Positions 22,715 to 33,914 of a stretch of 64,000 nucleotides of DNA are shown here, in pieces. Location of the stretch: assembly GCA_030533445.1 (NCBI GenBank), contig CM060081.1:17015655-17079654 (forward strand), read 5' to 3'. The stretch comes from Cyprinodon diabolis. Lineage: Eukaryota > Chordata > Actinopteri > Cyprinodontiformes > Cyprinodontidae. The position numbers and the translations under genes were made by a program. The first letter of the stretch is position 1, and each line of letters starts with the position of its first letter. The notes beneath the pieces were generated by a model. The model did not search any database and was not told the origin of the DNA. It saw nothing but the letters and a program-made list of their open reading frames with translations.

Positions 22715-23230
22715 ATAGCAAATATTCCCAAAGGAGTAAATCATGATAATATAATTAAAATCAAAATAACTCCAATTGGGGAAAAAGTTAAAACAATTAA
22801 ATGCGGTCTGTTTAACATAAGATCTCTTTCCTCTAAAAGTCTGCTAGTTAAGGACTTGATTTGTGATAATCACATTGACTTGTGTTGCCTTACAGAAACC
22901 TGGCTGCAGGAAGAGGATTATGTGAGCATAAATGAGGCAACTCCTTCAAGCTATTTAAATTTTCACATACCCAGAAGTTCTGGGCGAGGAGGGGGAGTAG
23001 CAACAATCTTCCAGTCTGACTTACTGATTACTCCCAAAACAGTTAATACCTACAACTCTTTTGAACATTTATCCCTTAATTTCCCTGATCCAAATTTCAA
23101 GGCAAGAAAACCTCTTCTTTTTGTAACTTTGTATCGTCCACCAGGTCCTTACTCTGAATTTTTAGATGAGTTTTCAGAGTTCCTTTCTGATTTGGTATTA
23201 AATACTGATACATCATACAATACATCATAG
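22715..23230 (+). pseudogene. L2 LINE ORF2, endonuclease part
   Basis: In-frame continuation directly after the ORF1 stop. Contains FNIRSL, the catalytic LTETWL region, GGGVATIF and LYRPPG, blocks of the apurinic-type endonuclease that nicks target DNA. It ends at a TAG (23,228-23,230) beside a short local duplication of ACATCAT. The expected GDFNIH block appears just beyond in another frame. A start codon is unclear (GTT/ATT-like context), so ORF2 may be translated after ORF1 by termination-reinitiation. Confidence 0.75.
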
Positions 23231-25513
23231 TGGGAGATTTTAACATCCATGCTGACATTGAAGTTGATCTGACCACTTTCTAATAACCTTCAGGATTACT
23301 TTAACAGAGTTCTCCTCCCCCAAAAGAAGGTTACATTTTAGTAGATCTTTATCAGATAGTGCAGTTATAAATTTTAAAGAATCTGCTTCACTTTCTCTCT
23401 CCTCTGTGTCGCTGAGCAGTGCTGCAGAGTTCAAAAGCATAGCTTATTCCCCTTCACAGGTTGATGATTTTGTTGATGGGGTTGCTAGTTCTCTGCGTAC
23501 TGCCTTAGACAACGCAGCTCCTTTGAAAATGAAAACCTTTAAAAATAGAAAGCTTGCTCCTTGGTTTAATGCAGAGCTGCGTACTTTGAAGCAAAATGCT
23601 AGGAAACTGGAGAGAAACTATCGCTCCACAGGCCTGCGGAAGTCCTTCCTAGTCTGGAAAAATGGTTTACTGCTGTATAAGATGACCCTTTGTAAAGCAA
23701 GAGCAGCATACTTCTCCTCATTAATAGAGGAGAATAAGAATAATCCTAGTTTCCTTTTAATACAGTTGCCAAACTCACCCAGAGCCATAGCTCTGTTGAA
23801 CAGTCCATCCCACCTGCTCTTAGCAGCAATGATTTTATGGGATTCTTTATAAATAAGATTGATCTTATTAAAAATAAGATCATAAGCACTCCTCTATCCG
23901 CGATTGTACCTGAGGTAGTCATGGAATCTGAACCGTGTTTAGACTGCTTTGATCCGGTTGAACTTTCTGAATTAGCAAAATTATTGTCTTCATCTAAGCC
24001 TTCAACTTGTATGTTAGATCCAGTTCCAACCAGGTTATTTAAGGAGGTATTCCCTTTGATCTCCTCCTCCATTTTAGATGTGATTAATCTATCTCTGTTA
24101 CAGGGATATGTACCTAAAGCTTTTAAGGTTGCTGTAATTAAACCTCTGCTTAAGAAACCGTCTCTTGACCAAGATGACTTGGTCAATTATAGACCTATAT
24201 CCAATCTTCCTTTCTTATCCAAAATTCTTGAGAAAGTAGTTGCCAAACAAGTTTGCGATCACTTACACCATAATGAACTTTTTGAAGAGTTTCAGTCTGG
24301 CTTTAGAGCTCATCATAGCACTGAGACAGCTCTGGTGAAAGTCACTAATGATATTCTCATGGCCTCAGATAATGGACTTTTATCTGTGCTCGTCCTGTTG
24401 GATCTTAGTGCTGCATTTGATACAGTTGACAATAATATTCTTTTAGAAAGACTTGAATATTTTGTTGGAATTAAAGGAACAGCACTAGACTGGTTTAAAT
24501 CTTATCTATCTGATCAAATTCAGTTTGTTCATGTTAATGATAGATCTTCAACATGCTCAAAGGTTACCTGTGGAGTACCACAGGGATCAGTGCTAGGACC
24601 AATTCTCTTTACTTTATACATGCTCCCAATTGGTAGAATTATTAGACAGCATGGGATTAATTTTCACTGTTATGCTGATGATACCCAGCTATATCTGTCT
24701 ATAAATCCAGATGAAGCTAACCCATTACATAAATTACAGGCATGTCTTGAAGACATAAAAACCTGGATGACTTTTAACTTTCTGCTTCTGAATGCAGACA
24801 AAACAGAGGTTATAGTCTTTGGACCAGAGTCTCTGAAAAAGAAGCTGATTAGCCAGTCACTTCATTTGGATGGGATTAAACTGATTTCAGATAATAAAGT
24901 AAAAAATCTTGGTCTTATTTTTGATCAGGACCTGTCATTTAAATCCCATATCAAAGACGTTTCTAGAATTTCCTTCTTTCATCTGAGGAGCATTGCAAAA
25001 ATTAGAAATCTCCTGTCCAGGGGTGATGCTGAGAAACTAGTTCATGCATTTGTTACTTCAAGGCTGGACTATTGTAATTCTTTACTATCAGGAAGTCCAC
25101 AAACGGTAGTTAAAAGCCTTCAGCTGATCCAAAATGCTGCAGCCAGAGTTCTGATGAAAATTAAAAAGAGAGATCACATCTCTCCTATCCTGGCTTCTCT
25201 TCTTTGGCTTCCTGTTAAATCAAGAATTGAATTTAAAATCCTCCTTCTCACATATAAGGCCTTAAATGGCCAAGCTCCATCTTATATCACAGATCTGATT
25301 GTTCCTTATGTTCCTAACAGAGCAATTCGCTCTCAATCTGCAGGTTTACTAGTGGTTCCTAGAATTTCTAAAAATAGAATGGGAGACAGATCTTTTAGTT
25401 ATCAGGCTCCTCTCCTGTGGAACCAACTACCAATTTTAGTCCGTGAGGCAGACACCCTGTCTACTTTTAAGGCTAGGCTTAAAACTTTCCTTTTTGATAA
25501 AGCTTATAGTTAG
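23231..25513 (+). pseudogene. L2 LINE ORF2, linker and reverse transcriptase
   Basis: A linker (23,406-23,760: NAELRTLKQNARKLER) precedes a shift near 23,755. Then 558 open codons (23,837-25,513) carry the reverse transcriptase: YRPISNLPF, FQSGFRAHHSTETAL, DLSAAFDTV, GVPQGSVLGP and the catalytic CYADD (24,668-24,682), followed by thumb and C-terminal segments to KAYS-stop. The motif set is that of L2-clade LINEs. The RT domain itself is intact but is cut off from the endonuclease by the shift, so the element can no longer move alone. Confidence 0.85.
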
Positions 25514-26227
25514 GGTGGCTCAGGTTATCCTGAGCTATCTCTATAGTTATGCTGCTATAGGCTTAGACTTCTGGACGACATAGGGACCCCCATTTCATCA
25601 TTCTGCTTCATTCTCTCTCTGTTCTCCTATTCTGCAGAATCTGTTAGTTCAATCTCTAACGTTCTGCTCTATCTGCTTTTCCTCAGAGTAGCTTTGCCTC
25701 GTCTGTTCCTGTTTGGCTGTGACGTCATCCTGGAAAGAAACATCAGCTGTGCTGCTTCCATCAACACCCTTGTTTATAGATGTTGGAGATCGGCCTGTTT
25801 TCCAGTGTGGTCCTGTGACTGGGTGGATGTGCTCTCTTCGTCCTCTGGCATGGGAGCTGGCTCGGAGCTCGTCTGCCTGGCTGTGTGTTTCCTGGACGGG
25901 GCCGCCTTTTACAGCTGCTTTTTGTGTCTCTGCTTCCGTCTCCTTGAACCCCAGTCGGCCTTGGCAGATGGCAGCTCACACTAAGCCTGGTTCTGCTGGA
26001 GGTTTCTTCCTGTTAAAAGGGAGTATTTCCTCTCCACTGTTGCTACAAGCATGCTTAGTGTGAGGGATTGTATTTGAGTCAATGAGTCGATGCAATCAAC
26101 TGGTTTTCCTTAGATATAAAACTTTGTATCAATTTGACTGTATGATCTGGTACAACTGTAAAGTGCCTTGAGATGACATGTGTTGTGAATTTGGCGCTAT
26201 ATAAATAAACTGAATTGAATTGAATTG
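25514..26227 (+). repeat. L2 LINE 3' UTR and TTGAA tail
   Basis: Noncoding. Includes the conserved words CTTGAGATGACATGTGTTG and GGCGCTATATAAATAAA, a probable RT-recognition hairpin, and ends in ATTGAATTGAATTGAA. Open frames here on both strands are incidental. Confidence 0.75.
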
Positions 26228-26244
26228 AACCTGGAACCATTCTG

Positions 26245-28346
26245 CTACATCTTTTTCAGGCCTCCTCCTTGGTTTAGATGCACATGAATAGGAGGGACTG
26301 GTTGAGGTTGGGTCTGCTGTGGCAGGGCTCCTCCCACAGGTGGCGCTGCTGGATATTGCATCTGCTGTGTGGGCGGAGGGATGACAGGAGACACTACTGG
26401 TGCTTGTACGACTGCCTCCCCTGTTGCCTCACCCTCAGTCGGGGGTGTGGCTGCCACTGACAGTGCTGCTTGATGTTTGGGCTTTTCTTTTTCTTTCTTT
26501 GCTTTGGACAATTCCCCAATCTGCAGCTGGGTTAACTTGGTGGCCAGCATCTTGCTTTGGTCCTCAAAGGCCCGTTTTTCGGCCCGATGCATGTTTACAT
26601 AATGTATAACATGCTCAGAGAACAGAGGCCAGTCGATCTTCATGAGCCCCACAACTCCGTCCAGTTTGGCTTGTACTTCTTTGGGCATGGCCTCTCTGAT
26701 GTAGGTTCTGAACAGAGGGCCAGATGTTTTTTGTTCATTTCCATCACTTCCAGTCTCTGTTTTCCATTTCTGTTGAAACCTGTGCAGAAACTGGGCTGGA
26801 CTTTCATCATGCTTTAAACATTATTGTCTCAACTTAGTTGGATGACTGCAGGTGGGGTATTTGCTCCTCAAGGCTGCCCACACCTTAGGTCTTATGTGGT
26901 TGAATGGTATCTTGTCATACTGGTGTGAGGTCATGACCCTTGGAAGCTGGGCTTCGTCGAACACCTCTCTGGCTGCTGAGTGTCCTGCTGTTTTGATTAG
27001 CAGCGCCTTGATGTCTCCAGCTGCCAGGTTGATGCCTCCAGTGATTTCTTCCAGCTTTTCTATCCACCTGTCAGCTCCATCTGCCAATGGGGTCAGTCTT
27101 CCAGCAAGTGTGATCATGTCCATAAATGACCATGGCACATATCTGTCTTCATGAGGTCCTTTAGACAGCAAGGGAGCTATATAAGCCCCACCCTGACCTT
27201 GCTCTGTCTTCTGCTGTCGTGATTGGGACCTGGTCAGCATTGTGCGTGGGCCGCTTCTTGCTATTTGCAGATCCACGTCACATTCAGCTGCGAGTGGCTT
27301 TTGTTCTTTTGCCACTGGCCTGCTTTTTTCTTTGGACCCCTCATAAAATGTTTTTTTTGACGGCAGTATGTCTGAGCCTTCATCCTGCGTTTCAAAGTCC
27401 TCCCATTCAGTCACCCCACTTTCTATTGAGGCCTCCTCCTCACATTCCGTCTCTTCTCCCTTTTTTATTCCTGCTTTGTCAATCAGGACCATAGTCCGTG
27501 GGCTTGGCTGGTCTGGGTTATTAGCCTGGGCATCTCTTATAAGCTGCTCTGCTTCCATTCTCTTCACTCTTTCTAATTCTTCATTTCGTCTTTTCTTCTC
27601 CTTTTGTTTTTCTATTGTCTTTCTCATATCCCTTTGATATTTCACTTGTGCTTTTTCTTTTTCTCCTCTGATTAGTGAAAATTCTTTCTTCAGTTTCTCC
27701 AGCTCCTTTTCTATTTTTTCTGTCAGTGATTCGGTTTCATCCATATATGTCAACTTAGTCCTGGGTTCTGAGTGGCATCTGGGGCCCCTCTGATATGGGG
27801 TTCATCTGCGATGTCTTGGGGGTAGTGTGTAGCTATAGCGTGATCTTCTTCTTACTCCCGTTAAGGATCTGTCTGATTCTTCGTCTTCACTGCTTTGATC
27901 ACACTCTTCCTGCTGCGTGCTACTCATTTCTTTTTCTGCTTCTTCCTCATCTTCTTCTAACACTAAGTTGTCCTGTAATTTTCCCCTTGCTGCTCTGCTT
28001 CTCACATATAGGACATTGTCCTACGGTTGGTGGGTGATAAGGTGGCGGCTTATGATTGGTATAATTGGGAGCTGTTGGACTCTCATGGTGTTCAACTTTA
28101 AAATATCACAGGATGTCTCTCTGTTCAGCATGTCTCGTTTCTTATCTTTATCCCTCAATTTTTCTTCTACTTCATCACAGCATGATGGATCAAAGCTGCC
28201 CTTTTTAGGCCAGCGATTTTTCCCAATGTTATCTTATGTCATTCTGTCATGCATTTTTGAATTTTGCGCTTATTGGATGGATGTGTCATTATTACCAGTT
28301 TGGCAGGCGTTAGCCCCTCAGTCTGTTTGCTCACATTGGCTCCCAT
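26245..28346 (-). pseudogene. ERV1 gag
   Basis: Gag polyprotein remnant. It begins at ATG 28,346 with MGANVS, an N-myristoylation consensus for membrane targeting of matrix. Matrix continues with shifts to about 28,060, then a PPPY late-domain motif (28,029-28,050). From 28,005 to 26,245 all pieces are in one frame but split by stops at 27,802-27,804 (TGA) and 26,821-26,823 (TAA). The middle has a long Glu/Lys coiled coil; the capsid region follows (about 27,200-26,500). The end is Pro/Gln-rich and stops at a TAG at 26,245-26,247. No CCHC zinc knuckle is present, so nucleocapsid is missing. It is not expressible as a full Gag. Confidence 0.85.
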
Positions 28347-29726
28347 GGCAACCAGCAGTCACTCAACCCTTGAGGTCTGGGCTTATTCACCAACCTTTAT
28401 AGTTCTTAATTAATTTTAATTTAACTGGTTCTGCTCTCTCCAATACAGATCGTGTTTTATTTTTTCCTTTTTTATTTTTTGTCTAATTATTCTACGTCTT
28501 AATTTTTAGATCTCTACAATTTGAGTTAGGATCTCTAATAAAACAAATGTATAATATTATTTTCGTACTTTTACTGAGTATTCGGTTTAGTTACTCTATA
28601 TTTTATGTATAACATAATTTTTATTCACTTATAACCTGTTTTGTAGTTTTAAATTGGGACCTTGTTAATTTATTTTATTCTTTTAACCATGTGTTTTTTA
28701 GTTACCAATTCTGTTATAGTTACCAATTCTGTTAATTTTTGTGTTATTCTTTTCTTAACTATATTTTATAATAATTAATTTTGTTAATTCATTATTATGC
28801 CTTTTAAGTCTTGTGTTATTCTTAATAATAAATTACTCTCCTATTTATTATTCTTATTCTTTATTCTAATTCTTCTTATTTCTATCCCCTCTCTCTTACT
28901 CCCCCTTAATAGTCAACTCTTTCATACTTCACATAGACAAAGACACACAAGACAAATGATTATATATTTTACAGTGCACTTCTATTTGTCCTCACTGTTT
29001 CCTACAGTGGCACATACGTTTTCCCTGCTGCCCCGGATTCACCCAGATAACTGGAAATGAATAGACGTCCTCCGGTAGGTCAAGCGGTACTATTCTCAGA
29101 TTATCGCTTAATCGGTAATATTCTGGCTATCCCTTAGCCTGGCTATCGCTTAGCCTCTCAATACCTAAGTCGCTTAATACCTAATACAACACAAGTTCAC
29201 GGAGCATGCTGACTATCGCTTAGTCGCCAATACTCCCACTTAACACGCGTACTTTAATGTTCCGGATTTATGGCTTCCACAGACTATGTCAAATGCCTTG
29301 ACCAATCTGTCCCTTTACCAATCGTCCGCTCAGAACATCGCCTGTTAAGCTTAACTTATACACAAAATAATTCAAACACAGAACAGTTCAAATACAGAAT
29401 AATACAAACATTAATTAATACTTAAACCATGCATTCACATAAACATTCATACATACCTGGACCTTTCCCCAGTTTAGTCTGCCTTTTGTATATTCTTTAA
29501 TAAATACTTATTAAATTTGGAAAATACTTATTAAATTTGGCATACTAGGTTTTTTTAGGAGAGCTCTTTTGGCGCCTTACACCCACAAGCCGTCGCCGGA
29601 GGCTGGTTCCCCACTAATTTAGAAAATTATAACAAATTGTTTCTCACCAGCAAATGGTGAATATTGGGCCCTTGGTGTTCTTGGCCTCCAACTGGTGCCT
29701 GCAGGTTGTCCAACGCCTGGGGCTTC
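28347..29726 (-). other. ERV1 5' leader, unusually long
   Basis: About 1.4 kb between the primer site and the gag ATG, with no convincing coding. It is A/T-rich from 28,400 to 29,050. At 29,095-29,235 the minus-strand word CTAAGCGATA recurs with variants at least four times. Expected to carry packaging and splice-donor signals. Confidence 0.6.
29640..29652 (-). promoter_or_regulatory. Candidate retroviral splice donor
   Basis: Minus strand reads GCTGGTGAGAAAC, a good match to the donor consensus, about 100 bases after the LTR. Its GT is at 29,646-29,647. It would pair with the env and accessory acceptors. Confidence 0.5.
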
Positions 29727-29744
29727 CTCCTGGCTGGCTCGCCA
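29727..29744 (-). promoter_or_regulatory. ERV1 primer-binding site, tRNA-Arg
   Basis: The minus strand reads TGGCGAGCCAGCCAGGAG, the exact complement of the 3' end, including CCA, of the vertebrate tRNA-Arg (ACG) as I know it: 18 of 18 bases. Four T's separate it from the LTR end. Confidence 0.88.
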
Positions 29745-29748
29745 AAAA

Positions 29749-30693
29749 TGTCGTGGAAACTGTTCTCCCTACGACTTAAAATTGAAGCTACGTCTTATAA
29801 AAATTCAGAGTTCTTAAAAAGCAGTAGGAAAGTCTTCAAACTATGATAAAAAATTAGGCAGAGGCAAATGGGTCCAGGTCCGGAGAATTTTATTTACAGA
29901 ACACACATGAGCTGTTCACCGGTGAGCAACTGACTTACATGCAGAAAAGGGCCCCCTTTTATTCACTCCCAGGGCTTGGGGCTCTTTCATCTTGGTGGAA
30001 GACCCACCTTCAAACCATATTTTATATTTTTAATTGAAGCCTTTCTTTGATCTATCAAAGCTTTTTCTTCACAAGTCATAGTGACATTTCTTGTAGATCA
30101 TGATGACAATTATTGCAGTTAAATCAAAAACACATCATAGTCTTAATCATCAAAATGTCAAAACAATGTTTTCATCCAGTGTGACTTACGATCATAACTT
30201 TCCATCAAAAAAGGTTAGCATAAGTTTAAAACTCAAAGTCCCAGTAAAAACCTCACTTTTTGTGTGACCAGTACCGCACCGCATGCTTTGGAGATGACAA
30301 CTCAATATATTACAATTAGTTCAGCTGAGCTGTGCAACCCTGAACAACCGATTCTCAATGCGTCTGTCTTACAAACAGGTCTCATTTCTGCACCCTTGGG
30401 CTTCAAAGGCCTCAAATGGCCTTGGACTCCTTTCAATGTTCCTGTTTTCCGCTCATTCTCTGTGTTTTCCCACCCTGGTCTTATCTCTCAGACTTCAAGG
30501 CTGCGCTCAAAGCTGCAGCTGCAGAGAGCTTACACACACACTGCTCTCTATCTCTCCACATTTGGTGGCGCACACTCTTTTGGACTCTGTGACCTGTATA
30601 ACATAAATGTATTTAGTGTAAAACATTTATTCAATATGTAAAACATGTATCCAATATATTCTAATCATTGGTACAGATTAATTTACTTCATCA
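29749..30693 (-). repeat. ERV1 5' LTR
   Basis: A 945-bp promoter LTR. The TATA-like GAATAAAAGG lies at 29,955-29,964 and AATAAA at 29,889-29,894, about 65 bases further on, implying a short R region. It ends CCACGACA before the primer site. The 4-bp duplication GTTG follows at 30,694. Confidence 0.93.
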
Positions 30694-30838
30694 GTTGAAA
30701 GTACAATTTCTGGATTGCATTTTCTTCAAATTTCCATTTATGAAAACATTTTCATGTTTTATTTTTATTTTTTTACTTGCAACCAGATCACTGTTTTAGG
30801 CCAAAAAAAAATACTATATATATATATTTTTTTGCAAT

Positions 30839-31519
30839 GTAATTCTCTGTGTAGTGCCTTAGACAACGCAGCCCCTTTGAAAAAGAAAAACTTTAAAAAT
30901 AAAAATCTGGTTCCCTGGTTTAATGCAGAGCTGCGCACTCTGATGCAAAATGCTAGGAGATTGGAGTGTAAAATTACGCATGCCAAGGGGAATCCTACCT
31001 AGTCTCAAAAAATAGTTTACTGCTGTATAAGAGGACCCTTAACGCAAGAGCTGCATATTTTTCCTAATTAAGAGAGGAGAATAAGAATAATCCTAGATAT
31101 CTTTTTAATACAGTTGCTAAACTCACCAAGAGTCATAGCTCAGTTGAAATGTCCATCCCACCTCCTCTTAGCAGTAATGACTTTTTGGAAAAAAAATGGA
31201 TGACAAATTCCTTTTGTATATCTGCTTATTTTTGTATGTCTGCCCAGTCGGCTTTAGCAGATGGCAGCTCACACTGAGAGTGGTTCTACTGGAGGTTTCC
31301 TGCTGTTAAAAGGGAGTTTTTCTCTTCACTGTCGCTACAAGCATGCATGGTGTGAGGGATTGCCTTCAAGTCAATGAGGTGCAACAACTGGTTTTCCTTA
31401 GATACAAAACTTTGAGGCAATTTGACTGTATGATTTGGGTGAATTGTATCTGTAGAGTGCCTTGAGATGACGCGTTGTGAATTAGCACATATAAATAAAT
31501 TGAAATGAATTGAATTGAA
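30839..31519 (+). mobile_element. L2 LINE, internally deleted copy
   Basis: Starts in the ORF2 linker (parallel to 23,488 of the full copy), runs through a broken linker, then jumps near 31,195 to the 3' UTR and ends in AAATGAATTGAATTGAA. Shifts throughout. Same family as the insertion inside ERV1. Confidence 0.8.
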
Positions 31520-31930
31520 GTCCACCTACAGGTGGGAGGTTGACCATCTGGTCACCTGGTGCAGGGAGAAAAACCTGGAGCTCAATACTCCAATTGAAGC
31601 TGTGGAATCTTTCTGCTTTCCTGCTTCTAAAGGGGGAGCGGAACATTAACTGCCTCCTCAAGAAAACCCAGCAGAGGATGTACTTCAATCTGCCAAGGAC
31701 AATGATGGTGCACTTCTACCCCTCTATCAATTAGTCCATCCTCACCTCCTGCATTATCATCTGTACGCTGGTGCCACTGCCAAGGACAAAGGGCAGAGTG
31801 CAGCATGTCATCTGGGCTGCAGAGAAGGTGATTGGCTGCAATCTTCCATCTTTCCAGGATCTGTACGCCTCCAGGACTATGGGCTGCAGACTCCTAGATT
31901 CAAGAACTGTTCTTGTCTGATCTGCTTAGC
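31520..31930 (+). pseudogene. LINE ORF2 C-terminal fragment (non-L2 family)
   Basis: Encodes, in shifting frames, the region after the RT palm: LLKKTQQRMYF, a degenerate VHFYPSI and a trp-rich tail ending DLYASRT. Same family as 8.4-9.3 kb and 59.8-60.8 kb. It directly abuts the deleted L2 copy. Confidence 0.65.
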
Positions 31931-32099
31931 TCCAGTGCCTCACTCACTTGTTGAATTAAGCACATTCTAACCATTTATTTATTTTCAACATACAATAATG
32001 TGTTTTTAAATCTATTTTTTCAAAGCTGTTTGCATTTAATATTCATTCATGTGAAGCTAATTTATTTCCTTACCAGCTTATATTAACAATAAATATTGA

Positions 32100-32276
32100 C
32101 TGTTAAATGTGTTTAATGAAAAACAGACTTGTGACTTGACTTGCTTGGCTAAACCTATGCTTGGATTTGATTTGCTTGATCCTCCTTCCAGATGACTCGG
32201 GACTTGCTTGAGACTTGAGTGCTGATACTTGGAACTTTTTTGATACTTGCATGTACAGGACTTACTTCCATCTCTG
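32100..32276. repeat. ACTTG-rich hAT-like terminus, right part
   Basis: Repeated GACTTG/ACTTGCTTG words ending CCATCTCTG, the inverse of a CAGAGATGG start. It resembles the terminus at 2794-3080 in the opposite orientation. Flanking octamers are only partly similar, so I do not claim they are two ends of one insertion. Confidence 0.4.
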
Positions 32277-32556
32277 GTAGGGGATGACTGAATCTTATAT
32301 AATAACCACATAGACAGAGTTGGGAGATCTGAGAAAAAAAATCTGCTCCTAAGTTGTCCTTTTAAGCTAGTAATACCTGTGTATGAGTAATGTAAATAAT
32401 ATATTTAGTTTGAAAAGGGACAACTGTAAAATAAACATCTATGAGGTTTGTTCTCATTCTAAACATTCAGTGTACTCTATAACACTAACAATGCAAAATA
32501 GCAGATGAGCTGTCGGTCTGGATCACTGCGGTGAGCCCCTTTTAGACACAGAAGGC

Positions 32557-32730
32557 AAAGATGTGGCAAGCAAAAAGATGACCCTGCACATTTTGAGTAT
32601 GTTTGGCTCAACCCACTGCTGTGAAGCAGGATTTCCCACCATGACCATAATCAAAAATAAATATCGATCCAGGCTCACGAAAGAACTTGATATGTGCCAT
32701 TCAAACCCAGGTTTAAAAGCCTTCCACGGC
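32557..32730 (+). pseudogene. hAT-type transposase C-terminal fragment
   Basis: The frame reads LSMFGSTHCCEAGFPTM, then IIKNKYRSRLTKEL. It matches the C-terminal dimerisation motif of hAT transposases and their domesticated relatives (MFGST..CE..F..M...K...R.RL). Only about 58 codons are recognisable; the rest of the protein is absent. It could derive from a hAT transposon or from a duplicated domesticated gene. Confidence 0.65.
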
Positions 32731-32779
32731 AGTGAAAATCCAGTCAGTTCAGGTGTTTTATTAAATGTGTGAATCAGGA

Positions 32780-33910
32780 AACTGTCTATATACCAAACTG
32801 AATGATCGTTTTTCTCTACTTCAAAAACAATTAAGATTTTAAAACGGGAACATGTTCTTTTTTTAATATTTTTTGATTTAAAAATTCAAGTTATAACATG
32901 GATGCATAAAACCCTCAGTTCTAAATTCTGTTAACCCAGTGTTAAATGCTTTTTAAAGTAGCAGATTATAATTAAAAATGTCTCCGGGCCTTTACTGGTT
33001 GATGATTTTCTTTATTCGGACCCAGCTGATTTTTAATTGGTTACCCCTGTAATAGACCAACACAATGTAATAGATAGCAGGAAGGTGAAAGGAACACCAT
33101 GCCTAGTTGTAAATAGTCTTTCGCTGATTATAATTACATCTTGTGTCAGGAAAGGACGAGGTTTTTTTCATAGTTAGATCCTTACAGTTGAGTTTAGCTT
33201 TTTATTTTAACAAGTAGTAATCACATCAAAAAGAAATGGACTGCTGTTAGTTAAAAAAAATCATGATACTAATTAATTGTGTTTTCAGATTCCACTAGAA
33301 TTTTATTTGTGAGTGAGTAATCTGAAGGAGGTGTCTTGTGACAGGAAACACCATGTGTTTTTGTTAGACAACATGGCGGTTGACCTCGGACTGCTCCAGG
33401 ATAAAAGAGAGTGATGGTCGATCTGTTGCTTTTCTTAGAACTCCTTCAGGATTCAGGAATGCAGGGATAACCTTTGTAGATTATGTGTTTCATGACAGAA
33501 CAGTGATGGAAGAATGACATGTGGAATTCTTTCTTTCCCATGACATTTCGTTCATCACAGGTCTTTGACAGACCAAGCCTTGCTGCTTTAATGTAGTCTA
33601 CAAAAGATAATACATATAGGAAAACATAAATACAGTCCCTGTAAAAATGAAAGAAACCCATTTTGTGTTATCCCTCTTTTATAATGACTGTTTCTTTTTT
33701 TTTTAAAGGATACTCTAAAAACAGAAAAACAGTGATGTAAAAAAAAAGAATAAACCCACTAGAGCTACATCCTGCAAAGGAAAAATAAAAAAATCCTCCT
33801 AAAGCAGTCTTCCGTCTGACAGTGCTAAAAATGAAAAATGTATCCCACACATTAACATATCAAATAGGTTAGGGGTTTCTATGCATGCCTGCAGTTGCAG
33901 TTAGGCGAAT
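32780..33910. other. No recognisable gene
   Basis: A/T-rich DNA. Around 33,630-33,850 there are short poly-A and poly-T runs that could be an old transposon end, but no TIR pair was found. Confidence 0.5.
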
Positions 33911-33914
33911 CAAA

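Larger units (their letters stand above)
21480..26227 (+). mobile_element. Full-length L2-clade LINE inserted in ERV1 pol
   Basis: A 4.75-kb non-LTR retrotransposon on the plus strand, antisense to the provirus, bounded by 5-bp duplications AACCT (21,475-21,479 and 26,228-26,232). Dropping it restores collinear proviral reading, so the insertion was clean. It has a 326-bp leader with a direct repeat of CACTTCCTGTTTGG at the start, ORF1 with an esterase domain, ORF2 with endonuclease and reverse transcriptase, and a long 3' tail ending in TTGAA repeats. It is immobile because ORF2 is shifted. At least three other shorter copies of this family lie in the window (30.8, 47.4 and 61.1 kb). Confidence 0.9.
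10379..30693 (-). mobile_element. ERV1: near-complete endogenous retrovirus, minus strand
   Basis: A 20.3-kb provirus occupying a third of the window. Paired LTRs (5' LTR 29,749-30,693; 3' LTR 10,379-11,325) are flanked by 4-bp target duplications GTTG (10,375-10,378 and 30,694-30,697). The order on the minus strand is LTR, tRNA-Arg primer site, long leader, gag, pol, env, extra ORF, polypurine tract, LTR. Removing the nested L2 (4.7 kb), hAT (1.4 kb) and Tc1 (1.25 kb) leaves about 13 kb. Gag begins with a myristoylation-type signal, and Env has CXXC and CX6CC motifs, as in gamma-type envelopes. LTRs differ at about a dozen positions, so insertion is not ancient. Every gene is disrupted. Nucleocapsid and protease are not found. 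Confidence 0.95.

Noticed and set aside
25694..26063. Plus-strand frames of 96-116 codons after the L2 RT, recurring near 47.6 kb
   Set aside because: They fall in the L2 3' UTR, out of frame with ORF2.
29095..29235. The repeated CTAAGCGATA block as a CRISPR-like array
   Set aside because: Repeats are short, imperfect and irregularly spaced in a vertebrate retroviral leader.
2794..32276. The two ACTTG-rich termini as ends of one 29-kb hAT insertion
   Set aside because: Flanking octamers match only 6 of 8 and the span is full of unrelated elements; independent fragments are simpler.
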